Shown: in pieces, positions 16,672-25,507 of the stretch
Position numbering within the stretch: position 1 is the first letter of the stretch
Layout of the letters: every line of letters starts with the position of its first letter
The notes under the pieces: generated by a model
The model's database searches: none
What the model saw: the letters and a program-made list of their open reading frames with translations, nothing else
Told to the model about the DNA's origin: nothing
DNA from: an uncultured Ruminiclostridium sp.
Lineage (GTDB): Bacteria > Bacillota > Clostridia > Oscillospirales > Ruminococcaceae
Assembly: GCA_947594425.1 (NCBI GenBank)
Contig: CANQED010000004.1
Coordinates: 124,001 to 188,000 of the forward strand
Direction: 5' to 3'
DNA: 64,000 nt
Translations under genes and position numbers: made by a program

Positions 16672-17805
16672 TTACATATTTAATTTTTCGGCAAAATCAG
16701 TCATAGCCTCGGAAACCTTTATCTGCTGCGGACAGACAGCTTCGCAACTCCTGCAACCTAGGCATGCGCTTGGCAGCTTGTCGTTCGGATACGAGGACAT
16801 TGCCATCGGCGCGATAAATCCGCCGCCCGTGAAGCAGTGCTCATTGTAGAAAGCCAGCAAGGTCGGAATATTCAACCCTTGAGGGCAATGGCTTACGCAG
16901 TACCGGCAGGCGGTACAGGGCAGGACGATCTTCCTTACCATTTCGTCCGCCATATCCAGCAGACTTTTCATTTCTTCATCAGAAAGGGGCTTCCCTTCCC
17001 CAAAAGTCCGGATATTTTCTTTCATCTGCTCCATGTCGGACATACCGGACAGTACCACGGTCACCTCGGGTATGGATTGCAGAAAGCGGAACGCCCAGGC
17101 AGGGATCTTCTCATCGGTGCGCATGGCCTTTAACCGGGCTTCTTCCTCGCCAGTCAGCTTTGCCAGACGACCGCCCCGCAGCGGCTCCATCATCCAAACG
17201 GGAATGTTGTATTTTTTCAAAAGTTCAACCTTTGCTTTGGCGTCCTGAAAGCTCCAGTCTAAGTAATTCAGCTGGATCTGACAAAATTCCATGCTCTTTC
17301 CGTATTTCTTAAGGAAACGTTCCATCACATCATAGCTTCCATGAGCAGAAAATCCGAGATGGCGGATCCTGCCGGTTGCTTTCTGTTTCATCAGGTAGTC
17401 ATAAAGCCCGTACTTTTCGTCTAAATATGCGTCAACATTCATCTCACAGACATTGTGAAACAAATAGAAGTCAAAGTATTCCACTTGGCATTTTTCAAGC
17501 TGCTTTTCAAAAATTTCTTCCACCTTCGTCATGTTGGACAGATCATATCCCGGGAATTTGGTTGCCAAATAAAAACTATCTCTCGGATAATCTTTTAAGG
17601 CTCTTCCCATCACGAGCTCCGAATTGCCGTCATGGTAACCCCAGGCGGTGTCGTAATAATTCACGCCCTGTTCCATAGCGTAAGCGACCATTTCTTTAGT
17701 AGCCGCTTCGTCTATCTTAGAATCATCTCCGTCTATGACCGGGAGACGCATAGCGCCCATGCCGAGAGCCGATAATTTCAAATCCTGAAAGTTTTTATAG
17801 ATCAT
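16672..17805 (-). CDS. Aldo/keto reductase with C-terminal 4Fe-4S domain (1)
   Basis: 377 aa. Residues 1-270 are an AKR barrel: GMGAMRLP, NYYDTAWGYHDG (catalytic Asp/Tyr), LATKFPG (Lys), YLFHNV (His). The C-terminus has a ferredoxin-like region, CTACRYCVSHCPQ and CLGCRSCEAVCPQQ, giving two cluster motifs. Such proteins couple carbonyl reduction to low-potential electron carriers in anaerobes; the substrate is unknown. It lies 36 bases after a paralogue of the same build and under a TetR gene. Confidence 0.92.
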   Translation of the reverse strand: MIYKNFQDLKLSALGMGAMRLPVIDGDDSKIDEAATKEMVAYAMEQGVNYYDTAWGYHDGNSELVMGRALKDYPRDSFYLATKFPGYDLSNMTKVEEIFEKQLEKCQVEYFDFYLFHNVCEMNVDAYLDEKYGLYDYLMKQKATGRIRHLGFSAHGSYDVMERFLKKYGKSMEFCQIQLNYLDWSFQDAKAKVELLKKYNIPVWMMEPLRGGRLAKLTGEEEARLKAMRTDEKIPAWAFRFLQSIPEVTVVLSGMSDMEQMKENIRTFGEGKPLSDEEMKSLLDMADEMVRKIVLPCTACRYCVSHCPQGLNIPTLLAFYNEHCFTGGGFIAPMAMSSYPNDKLPSACLGCRSCEAVCPQQIKVSEAMTDFAEKLNM

Positions 17806-17841
17806 AATTTCATCTCCTCAAATCGGTAACTATCAATTAAA

Positions 17842-18954
17842 TTATACGCGGTCAAACTGTTCCGCACAATCTTTCAGCCTTGTGATAACATCTATCTGCT
17901 GGGGGCAGGCCCGCTCACATTGACCGCAGGCGATACAATCGGAAGCAAGACCTCCGTTCTTTACCGCCTCTGCATACCGGCGTGCGCCTTCCTCCAACTG
18001 TCCCCATACGAGCTGTTGGTTACGGGCGGCAAATATCTCGGGGATCGCGATCTTTTTCGGACAGCCGGCAGTGCAGTAATGGCAGGCGGTACAGGGAATG
18101 GATTTCACGCCGGTCATAATTTCCTGCGCCTTGCGAATGGTCGCCTGTTCTGCGCTGTCCAAAGGCTTAAAATCTTTCATGTAGGAGAGATTATCCCTCA
18201 TTTGCTCTATGTTGCTCATTCCGGACAACACCGTAATTATCCCATCCAAAGACGCGGCGTAACGTATAGCCCAAGAAGCAAAGGAAGCATTCGGATCAGC
18301 TTCGCGAAACACTTTTTGTACTTCTGTGGGCGGGTTTGCCAACGCGCCGCCTTTTACCGGCTCCATTACCACGATGGATTTGCCGTGGTGTCTTGCGACC
18401 TCGTAATTTTCACGAGCCGTCACAGCGGGGTTTTCCCAATCGGCGTAATTTAGCTGAAGCTGCACAAACTCCGCGTCGGGATGGGCGGTGAGCAATTCGT
18501 CCAGAATATCCGGCGTGGCATGGAAAGAAAAGCCCCAATGCTTTATCAGCCCTTTCGCTTTCTGCTCCTTTACAAAATCCCAGATGTGGTATTTGTCATA
18601 GGTTTTGTAGTTCCCCGCCTGCAAAGCATGAAGCAGATAGTAGTCGAAATAGCCCGCGCCGGTTCGCTCCAAGCTGGTATAAAACTGCTGCTTGGCGGTC
18701 TTTTCATTGTGAGCGCCCATCCATGCACACAGCTTGGTCGCAAGAGTAAAACTCTCACGGGGATAGCGGTCTACCAGAGCCTCTTTCGCAGCCCGCTCGG
18801 AATCGCCGCCGTCATACACATAGGCGGTATCAAAATAGGTCAGCCCCGCCTCCATAAACATATCTACCATTTTTTTGACTTGTTCTATATCTATTTTTCC
18901 CCAACGTTTGGGCAGACGCATAAGTCCAAAACCCAATTTCTTGATCTCACTCAT
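17842..18954 (-). CDS. Aldo/keto reductase with C-terminal 4Fe-4S domain (2)
   Basis: 370 aa, same layout as its neighbour: GFGLMRLPKRWG, YFDTAYVYDGG, LATKLCA, YLLHAL, then CTACHYCTAGCPKK and CIACGQCERACPQQ. The two differ clearly in sequence, so the duplication is old or they were acquired separately. Twenty-three bases separate it from the TetR gene, consistent with a TetR-AKR-AKR operon. Confidence 0.92.
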   Translation of the reverse strand: MSEIKKLGFGLMRLPKRWGKIDIEQVKKMVDMFMEAGLTYFDTAYVYDGGDSERAAKEALVDRYPRESFTLATKLCAWMGAHNEKTAKQQFYTSLERTGAGYFDYYLLHALQAGNYKTYDKYHIWDFVKEQKAKGLIKHWGFSFHATPDILDELLTAHPDAEFVQLQLNYADWENPAVTARENYEVARHHGKSIVVMEPVKGGALANPPTEVQKVFREADPNASFASWAIRYAASLDGIITVLSGMSNIEQMRDNLSYMKDFKPLDSAEQATIRKAQEIMTGVKSIPCTACHYCTAGCPKKIAIPEIFAARNQQLVWGQLEEGARRYAEAVKNGGLASDCIACGQCERACPQQIDVITRLKDCAEQFDRV

Positions 18955-18977
18955 TATTCGTTCCTCCTGTTTTTGTT

Positions 18978-19613
18978 TTATTTTTCGCTGCTGTTTCCAT
19001 TTTCAAGAACGCTCTCGCTGATATAGGGTCGTATCATGGCAGGTAAAAACAGATTGCAAAATTCTTTTGTCCGTTCTTCAAAGCTGTATGCACCACCGGA
19101 CATATCCCAGCAAAGCATTTCGCCGTAGATCACATCTACAAGTGCGCCCGCGAGCGCGTCTACGGGCGTATCGTCCCTCAGTTCGCCTCGTTCAATTCCC
19201 TTTTCGATCATACCCTTCATGGAATCAATATCCATGTAAAGTTTGTTTTTGTTATACGGAGTTTCCACGAGGTCGGGGTCTACGGTGTTCCGCACCCATT
19301 CCTGACAGAGCTTCAGCCCGTCCCGTTCAATGTGTCCGGAGAAATTCACCATGTAAAATACCAGCCGTTCCGTAAATGGACCGTCATGCGCCTGAGCTTC
19401 CTCATAAATTCCCTGATACATCTCCCGACTTAACTCAAAGACCACGTCTTCCTTGCGTTTAAAATAGGTATAGAACGTGCCGTTTGAAACACCGCAGGCT
19501 TTTGTTATCTCCTCAATTGATGTGTTTATCAGCCCTTTTTCGCATATTATATTTTTTGCCGCTTCAAGAAGCTTTTTTCTGGTTTCCATAGCGGCAAGCT
19601 GTCTGTTAGTCAC
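18978..19613 (-). CDS. TetR/AcrR-family regulator
   Basis: 211 aa with GTG start; AAGGGGTG precedes it. N-terminal TetR helix-turn-helix is clear: INTSIEEITKACGVSNGTFY followed by TYFKRKEDVVF. The C-terminal ligand domain is divergent. It likely controls its own operon with the two aldo/keto reductases, responding to an aldehyde-type or toxic ligand (inference). The -10 box TATAAT lies at the edge of the tandem repeat at 19641. Confidence 0.92.
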   Translation of the reverse strand: MTNRQLAAMETRKKLLEAAKNIICEKGLINTSIEEITKACGVSNGTFYTYFKRKEDVVFELSREMYQGIYEEAQAHDGPFTERLVFYMVNFSGHIERDGLKLCQEWVRNTVDPDLVETPYNKNKLYMDIDSMKGMIEKGIERGELRDDTPVDALAGALVDVIYGEMLCWDMSGGAYSFEERTKEFCNLFLPAMIRPYISESVLENGNSSEK

Positions 19614-19640
19614 GTTATCACCCCTTATCTTGTTGTTTCA

Positions 19641-19957
19641 TTATACCATAAATTGCGGCTGACCCGTCAGACGCAGACGGCGTAAGCCGTCGGGCGCAAC
19701 GCGCCCAAATTTATGATACAATGTTCTCAGCCGCCTGTGTAAACAGGCAGCCGCATAAGCGGCGTAGATTTGACAAGTCAAATCTACCGGCTGAGGTTAT
19801 TATACCATAAATTGCGACTGACCTGTCAGACGCGGGCGGCGAAAGCCGACGGGCGCAACGCGCCCGAATTTATGATACAATGTTCTCAGCCGCCTGTGTA
19901 AACAGGCAGCCGCATAAGCGGCGTAGATTTGACAAGTCAAATCTACCGGCTGAGGTT
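19641..19957. repeat. Tandem repeat (2 x 159 bp) of multi-branched palindromes
   Basis: Copy A starts at 19641 and copy B at 19800. Each unit holds two closed structures. The first has an outer stem CATAAATT/AATTTATG enclosing hairpins CTGAC/GTCAG, a GACGGC-type stem with a GTAA or GAAA tetraloop, and GGGCGC-AAC-GCGCCC. The second has outer stem CTCAGCCG/CGGCTGAG enclosing CCTG/CAGG, GCCG/CGGC and GTAGATTTGAC/GTCAAATCTAC. Differences between copies fall mostly in loops. It is not CRISPR: there are no spacers. Its left edge supplies the TATAAT of the TetR gene. Confidence 0.9.
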
Positions 19958-20262
19958 ATTATACCACATTCATTGAATTTAAGTCAATGACTTTTAATCA
20001 GTTTTTGTAGATGTGCATATATTTTTCTGCTGATGATTGTAAAAAATAGACAAAAGCATACTGTAAGCACATATTGATATTGCTCTTTCAGCAGGTTATG
20101 GCACAATTCTTTGGAATTACAATTGCCATTTGCAGAAGTATTTCATTTGTGCTCCTACACTGTTCGGTTAAAAACAAATATTCTGACGATTGACAAACGC
20201 AAGAAAATATGTTAAATTAATTATGTAACTTAATTAACTTTATAATGATGGGAGGAAATATA
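19958..20262 (+). promoter_or_regulatory. Upstream region of the GH2 fragment
   Basis: No gene seen from 19958 to 20189. TTGACA at 20190-20195 with TTAAAT at 20212-20217 (16-base spacer) is a plausible promoter. The near-palindrome starting GTTAAATTAATTATG (20211 on) overlaps the start site and could be an operator. Confidence 0.5.
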
Positions 20263-20589
20263 TTGATAAGACTGAACAACGACTGGGAATTTTCACAGAG
20301 CTGGGACGATGGCTTTCTGTCAGGCGGCGGAAAGACGGAGCCTGTGCGTCTTCCGCACACAGTAAAAGAATCTCCCCTGCACTATGCCGACCGCTCAGAT
20401 TATGAGATGATATGCGGCTACCGCAGAAAGCTGAACATTCCTGCCGAAATGCAGGGAAAGCGGCTGTTTTTGCAGTTTGACGGCGCCGCACATATCGCCG
20501 TAGTGTATCTTAACGGCAAGGAAATATGCACCCACAAATGCGGATATAATGTTTACAATATCCGAGCATTAATAGAAAACCGCAAATGA
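20263..20589 (+). pseudogene. N-terminal fragment of GH2 beta-galactosidase-like enzyme
   Basis: TTG 20263 is the likely start, 8 bases after GGGAGG; it gives MIRLNNDWEFSQSW. The 108 residues cover only the first half of a GH2 sugar-binding domain (VRLPHT, YRRKLNIP, LFLQFDGAAHIAVVYLNGKE, GYNVYN). Catalytic barrel and C-terminal domains are missing; the frame stops at a junction with an unrelated leucine-rich-repeat fragment. Not expected to be active. Confidence 0.8.
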
Positions 20590-20611
20590 CAAGTCGGCGT
20601 CGAGCTGATAT

Positions 20612-20860
20612 TATAATGAAGAAATTGTCCTGCCGGAGGGCGTGACCGCAATCGGAGAAATAGCCTTTGCTAATTGCACAAGTCTGAAAGACGTCACCCT
20701 GCCTGCCAGCCTGAAAGAGATATGCAGCAATCTGTTTCTAAATGTGGATTATGAAACGTTTGAGGAGGACGGCAATCTTCCGGTGACCGTCCACGCCCCG
20801 AAAGGCTCTTATGCGGAGCGGTACGCAAAAGAAAACGGGTTAGCCTACATAGAATGCTAA
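20612..20860 (+). pseudogene. C-terminal BspA-type leucine-rich-repeat fragment, copy 1
   Basis: The frame opens YNEEIVLPEGVTAIGEIAF and continues with the LRR_5 unit NCTSLKDVTLPASLKEI, then the terminal APKGSYAERYAKENGLAYIE cap typical of BspA-like surface proteins. No start codon context, signal peptide or N-terminal repeats. It occurs again at 33466 with the same left junction. Confidence 0.8.
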
Positions 20861-21052
20861 CTTTTTTCTGCCGAGCTCAGTCAAAACCGCAGGCTCATGT
20901 CAGTTTTACTGGCGGCTGGTAAATTCACAACCTCACATTTGTAAGTATGCAATATGGACAAAATCCAAAAGTGACCGATTTACCGATATTTCATCAAAGA
21001 GCGTCACATCCCCGTAATGCTCTTTTTCTTTTCAGAAGATAACACAAATCAA

Positions 21053-21081
21053 TTGACGATACACCCTATCTATGCTATAAT
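21053..21081 (+). promoter_or_regulatory. Sigma-A promoter of the WYL regulator gene
   Basis: TTGACG, 17-base spacer, TATAAT; 38 bases before ATG 21119. Confidence 0.85.
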
Positions 21082-21118
21082 AATATCAGCAACATCATAC
21101 AGAAATCAGGTGCAGAGA

Positions 21119-22027
21119 ATGAAAATCGACAGGCTGATCGGCATACTCTCCATACTTTTGCAGCGAGACAAGGTCACATCACTAGAACTTGCGGAGAAAT
21201 TCGAGGTGTCACGCAGAACGATACTCCGTGATATTGAGTCGATCAATATGGCTGGTATCCCCATTGTTTCAAAGCAGGGACAGGGCGGCGGTATTTCGAT
21301 CATGAACGGTTACAAGATCGACAGCACACTGCTTTCTTCCGGTGATATGCAGGCGATACTTTCGGGCTTGCGAAGCCTTGACAGCATAAGCGGTACGAAT
21401 CGCTATCGTCAGCTTATGGAGAAGCTCTCTGCCGATGATGTGACTTCCGTCAATGCAGATAATCATATCATCATTGACCTTTCAAGCTGGTATAAATCGG
21501 CGATCGCCGGTAAGATAGAGCTGATAAAGCAAGCGATAGAACAGCGGCATCTCATCACATTCCGCTATTTCTCGCCAAACGGAGAGAGCGAGCGCAGGAT
21601 AGAGCCGTATCATCTTGTTTTTCAGTGGTCTGCGTGGTATGTGTGGGGCTATTGCACCGAGCGGCAGGACTACCGAATGTTCAAGCTCACCCGAATAACG
21701 GAGCTTGCGATCACTGATTATGATTGTGAGGACAGAGCTGTTCCGAAATACGTTTCCGATAAGCTGCGGCATACAAAGGGTGAAATAAAGGCAACAGTTA
21801 AATTTGATATTTCTGTAAAATGGCGTATTATAGATGAATTTGGAGTTGATTTTCTCAAATACGATGAAAGTGGGAATCTGATAATGGATTTCACATGGTC
21901 GGACAAGCGATCGTTTTTCAGCTATATCCTGACCTTTGGCAACAATGCGGAGATAATAGAACCATCCGAATACCGGCAGGAGTTTGCGAAACTTACAAAA
22001 AACATTTACCGTAAATATAAAACATGA
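21119..22027 (+). CDS. YafY-type HTH/WYL transcriptional regulator
   Basis: 302 aa from ATG 21119, which fits the conserved start MKIDRLIGILSILLQRDKVT; the frame extends upstream through the promoter and that part is not used. DeoR-type HTH (LELAEKFEVSRRTILRDIE), GQGGGISI wing, WYL domain (RHLITFRYFSPNGE, EPYHLVFQWSAWYVWGYC) and WCX tail. WYL proteins sense small ligands or DNA ends. Here it precedes a PPOX-family gene by 62 bases and may control it. Confidence 0.93.
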   Translation: MKIDRLIGILSILLQRDKVTSLELAEKFEVSRRTILRDIESINMAGIPIVSKQGQGGGISIMNGYKIDSTLLSSGDMQAILSGLRSLDSISGTNRYRQLMEKLSADDVTSVNADNHIIIDLSSWYKSAIAGKIELIKQAIEQRHLITFRYFSPNGESERRIEPYHLVFQWSAWYVWGYCTERQDYRMFKLTRITELAITDYDCEDRAVPKYVSDKLRHTKGEIKATVKFDISVKWRIIDEFGVDFLKYDESGNLIMDFTWSDKRSFFSYILTFGNNAEIIEPSEYRQEFAKLTKNIYRKYKT

Positions 22028-22089
22028 CATACAGTTGTCATGTTTAATATGGTATCATATTTCCATACTAATTTATGGGAGTGATCGAT

Positions 22090-22524
22090 GTGAGCGAATT
22101 TGACAGACTATGGAACAATATAGGTGAATGTGCCGTCATGGTGCTTTCCACCTGTGCTGAAAACAAAGTGACCTCACGCAGTATGAGCGTTGTGGTGTAC
22201 GGTGGAAAATTCTATTGCCAGACGAACAAAGATTATCTGAAATGCAGGCAGATCACAGAGAATCCAAATGCTGCGCTGTGCTTCGGGAATTACTCCATAG
22301 AGGGCAGATGCAGTATCATCGGCAAGCCCTATGATATTCCCGAATTCATATCCGCTATGGAAAAATCCTATCCCGATGCTGTAAAACGGTGGTCAAAGCT
22401 CCCGGAAGAATGTGTACTGGAGATCACACCGATACTTATAAGATCGTGGATATATGAAAACAACGTGCCGTATATCGAAACATGGGACTTCTCCAATAAT
22501 ACCTATCGAAAGAAGCAGCAGTAA
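22090..22524 (+). CDS. Pyridoxamine 5'-phosphate oxidase-family protein
   Basis: 144 aa from GTG 22090; GGGAG at 22077-22081 sits 8 bases upstream, while the in-frame ATG 22075 has no such site. Split-barrel flavin-binding fold: VMVLSTCAENKVTSRSMSVV, VYGGKFYCQTNKDYLKCRQI, NPNAALCFG. It lacks obvious PNPOx catalytic signature, so is better seen as a flavin/heme-type split-barrel reductase of unknown substrate. Paired with the WYL regulator. Confidence 0.85.
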   Translation: MSEFDRLWNNIGECAVMVLSTCAENKVTSRSMSVVVYGGKFYCQTNKDYLKCRQITENPNAALCFGNYSIEGRCSIIGKPYDIPEFISAMEKSYPDAVKRWSKLPEECVLEITPILIRSWIYENNVPYIETWDFSNNTYRKKQQ

Positions 22525-22562
22525 TGCCGTTCGACTTCAAAAAAGATTACTAGGAATACTTT

Positions 22563-23771
22563 ATGCCCCCGAAAAGCCAACGACCGTGGCTGTTCAGCGG
22601 TACAGTGCTGAACGCAGTCGTGCTTTTTGCGCTTTTCTCCGCTCCCGACCTGAGTGAAAGCGGAATGATGGTTTACTTTGCGGTCATTTATATTTTGTGG
22701 GGAACTACATACACCATGATGGATATACCCTACTGGTCGATGATACCTGCCGTTACAGAGCTTCCCAAAGACAGGGAAAATCTTTCGGTAGTGGGTCGTA
22801 CCTGCGCGGGCGTAGGCTCAGCGCTTATACAGGTCGGCGCACTCATAACGGTCACAGCGCTTGGCGGAGGAGACGAACGCAAAGGCTTTTGCCTTATCGC
22901 GTTGATAGTAGCCGCTATATTTATCGTCGCCGAAGTATTCTGCTGCTTTAAGGTAAAAGAACAACGCCTTGAGAAAGTAGAAACCTCAACGGTGGGACAG
23001 ATGTTCAAAGCACTTTTCCGCAACGATCAGGCGCTTATAACCGTCCTCGCCATACTTCTTGTTAACAGCGCCCTTTACCTCACCTCAAACCTTATCATCT
23101 ATTTCTTTAAATATGACGTGGGAGCAGTTCTTGCGGCAAACGGAGCAGGCTGGGAGGGCAATTACACCCTTTTCACTATGGTAGGCGGCGTATTCCAGAT
23201 CCTCGGTATGATGACGGTATATCCCCTTCTGCACAAAAAACTTACCAATACCGCTGTTTTCAAAACTGCCCTTTCAATGGCTATCGTCGGCTACGTTCTC
23301 ATACTCGGTTTCTGCCTTATGGGGCTCGGCTCAAATATGGTCATTCTATGCGTATGCGGAGCGCTTGTGTTTATGAGTAACGGCATACTCACCGTCCTTA
23401 CCACGGTATTCCTTTCAGGCTCGGTGGATTACGGCGAGCTTAAAACAGGCAGACGCGAGGAAAGCGTTATCTTCTCTATGCAGACCTTTGTTGTAAAGGC
23501 GGCGTCGGGAATTTCCGTTTTCATCACAGGCATAGGGCTCGACCTTATCGGTCTTAACGGAAACACTGACAGCACGGGAGAAATAGTCGCTCAAAGCGCC
23601 GACACCATTATGGGACTGCGTCTGCTTATGACCGTTCTGCCGATAATTCTTCTGGCGGTCGCATTCATCTTCTTTGTAAAGAAATTCACCCTTACCGATA
23701 AAAAGACAGAGGAGATAGCCTTGACGCTTAAAGAGAAAAAAGAACGCGGGACGGAAGAAGAAAATGCTTGA
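22563..23771 (+). pseudogene. GPH-family sugar:cation symporter, 5'-truncated
   Basis: The 402-residue frame matches a MelB/YicJ-type glycoside-pentoside-hexuronide symporter from the motif (K)xRPWL onward: YILWGTTYTMMDIPYWSMIP, RENLSVVGRT, SVDYGELKTGRREESVIFSM. About the first 80 residues, normally two membrane helices with a conserved YxxGDxG, are missing, and no ribosome-binding site precedes 22563. It may be dead or made from a fused start. It overlaps the GH36 gene by 8 bases, showing that both once formed one melibiose/raffinose-type operon. Confidence 0.8.
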
Positions 23772-25359
23772 TTGGCGTATAAACATACAGACGAAAAGCG
23801 GCAGCGAGGAGTTTAACGGCAGTATTGCCCTTACAGAAGATCTTCCACTCATTATAGAATGTAAACTGCCCCGGTGCAGGATAAACAGCGTAACAGCCGA
23901 AACCGATATTAAAATCGACGACTATGAAAAGATCTTTATGAACGGCTATCAGACCTGGACGAACTGCCCCGAATACGGAAAGACTGACAAAATAAGAGGA
24001 CTTCACGGAATACCGAAATTCATTGTTGACAAATTCAGCTTTGACCGTTACGGCGATTATCATTTTGTGGATTACCCCAACAAAAAAGGAATAACTCACG
24101 GCTTTTCCTGGTGCTATTTCCGTAAGGGGAAAAAATACAGACTTTTCGCCTCCCTTGACGAGAAAAACGGCTACACTATGTTCACATATGACAGCAACAG
24201 AGGCAGACTGAAAATAGAGCGTGACTGCAAGGGACTCAGCTTTTGCGGGGATTTCGCCGCATTCCGGCTTTACTATGCCGAGGGAACGGAGGACGAAGTG
24301 TTTGACGGCTGGTTCAGCGCAATGGGCATAAACGCCTCCGCTAAGCCTATATGCGGTTATTCAAGCTGGTACAACCGCTACGAGGACATAAGCGAAAGCG
24401 CCATTAAATCCGACCTTGAGGGCTGCAAGGGCCTGCTGTCGCCCGGCGATCTGTTCCAGATAGACGACGGTTGGGAGCCTGCGGTGGGAGACTGGCTTGA
24501 AACCGACAAAGCAAAATTTCCCGGCGGTCTGAAGCCTTTGGCAGATGAAATACATAGTGCGGGTTTTCTTGCGGGATTATGGCTTGCACCTTTCGTATGC
24601 AGAAAGGGCTCCGAGCTTATGAGATCCCATCCCGACTGGCTTTTACAGGTGGACGGAAAGCCATGGAGCTGCGGCAGTAACTGGGGCGGATTTTACTCTC
24701 TTGATATAGACAATCCGGAAGTTACCGACTATCTTCGCAAAGTGTTCGACACCGTGCTTAACGACTGTGGCTTTGACCTTGTTAAGCTGGATTTTCTTTA
24801 CGGCGCTGCTCCGTTCGGCACTGATAATGAAACAAGAGCAGGACGTATGATAAGAGCTATGGACTTTCTCCGTGAGATCTGCGGCAACAAGCTGATACTC
24901 GGCTGCGGCGTGCCTGTTATGCCCGCCTTTGGCAGAGTAGATTATTGCAGAGTAAGCTGCGATGTCAGCCTTGACTGGGACGACAAGCCGTATATGCGCC
25001 TGTTTCACCGTGAGCGCGTCTCCACTAAGCAGGCGATAGAAAACACCCTGTTCCGCAGCCAACTGAACGGCAGAGCTTATCTAAGCGACCCGGACGTATT
25101 TTTCCTGCGAGACAACAATATCAGATTGTCCGACGACCGCAAATTGCTGCTCGCAAAGATAAACGCCCTGTTCGGCGGAGTTTTCCTTACCTCCGACGAC
25201 CTTTCCTCTTATAACGAAGAACAGCGAAAGCTGTACCGCGGTCTTCTTCATTTGCGTGAGGCAAAGGACGTGACCCTTGACCGCGAAGCTTTAACGGTAA
25301 CATTTACACTAAGCGGAAAAAAGCATAAGCTTAGCCTGCCGAAAAAATGGTTTAGGTAA
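23764..25359 (+). CDS. GH36 alpha-galactosidase
   Basis: 531 aa, cytoplasmic. GH36/GH-D motifs: YQTWTN, YSSWYNRYEDIS, LFQIDDGWE, GLWLAPFVC, DLVKLDFLYG with probable nucleophile Asp343, and RVSCDVSLDW with probable acid/base Asp400. The family hydrolyses alpha-1,6-galactosides such as melibiose and raffinose. It is shorter than the 700-residue GH36 group, similar to compact Clostridia members. Its start overlaps the truncated symporter, so expression may now depend on read-through from upstream. Confidence 0.92.
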   Translation: MLDWRINIQTKSGSEEFNGSIALTEDLPLIIECKLPRCRINSVTAETDIKIDDYEKIFMNGYQTWTNCPEYGKTDKIRGLHGIPKFIVDKFSFDRYGDYHFVDYPNKKGITHGFSWCYFRKGKKYRLFASLDEKNGYTMFTYDSNRGRLKIERDCKGLSFCGDFAAFRLYYAEGTEDEVFDGWFSAMGINASAKPICGYSSWYNRYEDISESAIKSDLEGCKGLLSPGDLFQIDDGWEPAVGDWLETDKAKFPGGLKPLADEIHSAGFLAGLWLAPFVCRKGSELMRSHPDWLLQVDGKPWSCGSNWGGFYSLDIDNPEVTDYLRKVFDTVLNDCGFDLVKLDFLYGAAPFGTDNETRAGRMIRAMDFLREICGNKLILGCGVPVMPAFGRVDYCRVSCDVSLDWDDKPYMRLFHRERVSTKQAIENTLFRSQLNGRAYLSDPDVFFLRDNNIRLSDDRKLLLAKINALFGGVFLTSDDLSSYNEEQRKLYRGLLHLREAKDVTLDREALTVTFTLSGKKHKLSLPKKWFR

Positions 25360-25442
25360 GCTTTGGCTGTTATGATACCATAGATATGTAAAAAAGAGAG
25401 GTTTTCAGATAGGTCTTTCTTTTTACTGCGGAGCAAATTTTG

Positions 25443-25500
25443 AGCAAGCACCATCTTCAGAATTTATCTCAAGAAAGAAGATGATGCTTGCTTCATATTT
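25443..25500. terminator. Terminator between GH36 and the pPIWI-RE operon
   Basis: Fifteen-base arms 25443-25457 and 25478-25492 pair with one mismatch; T-rich tail on the + side. Lies between convergent genes. Confidence 0.8.
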
Positions 25501-25507
25501 TATCTAC

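Noticed and set aside
19641..19957. CRISPR-like array
   Set aside because: Only two long units with no variable spacers, and no cas genes in the window.
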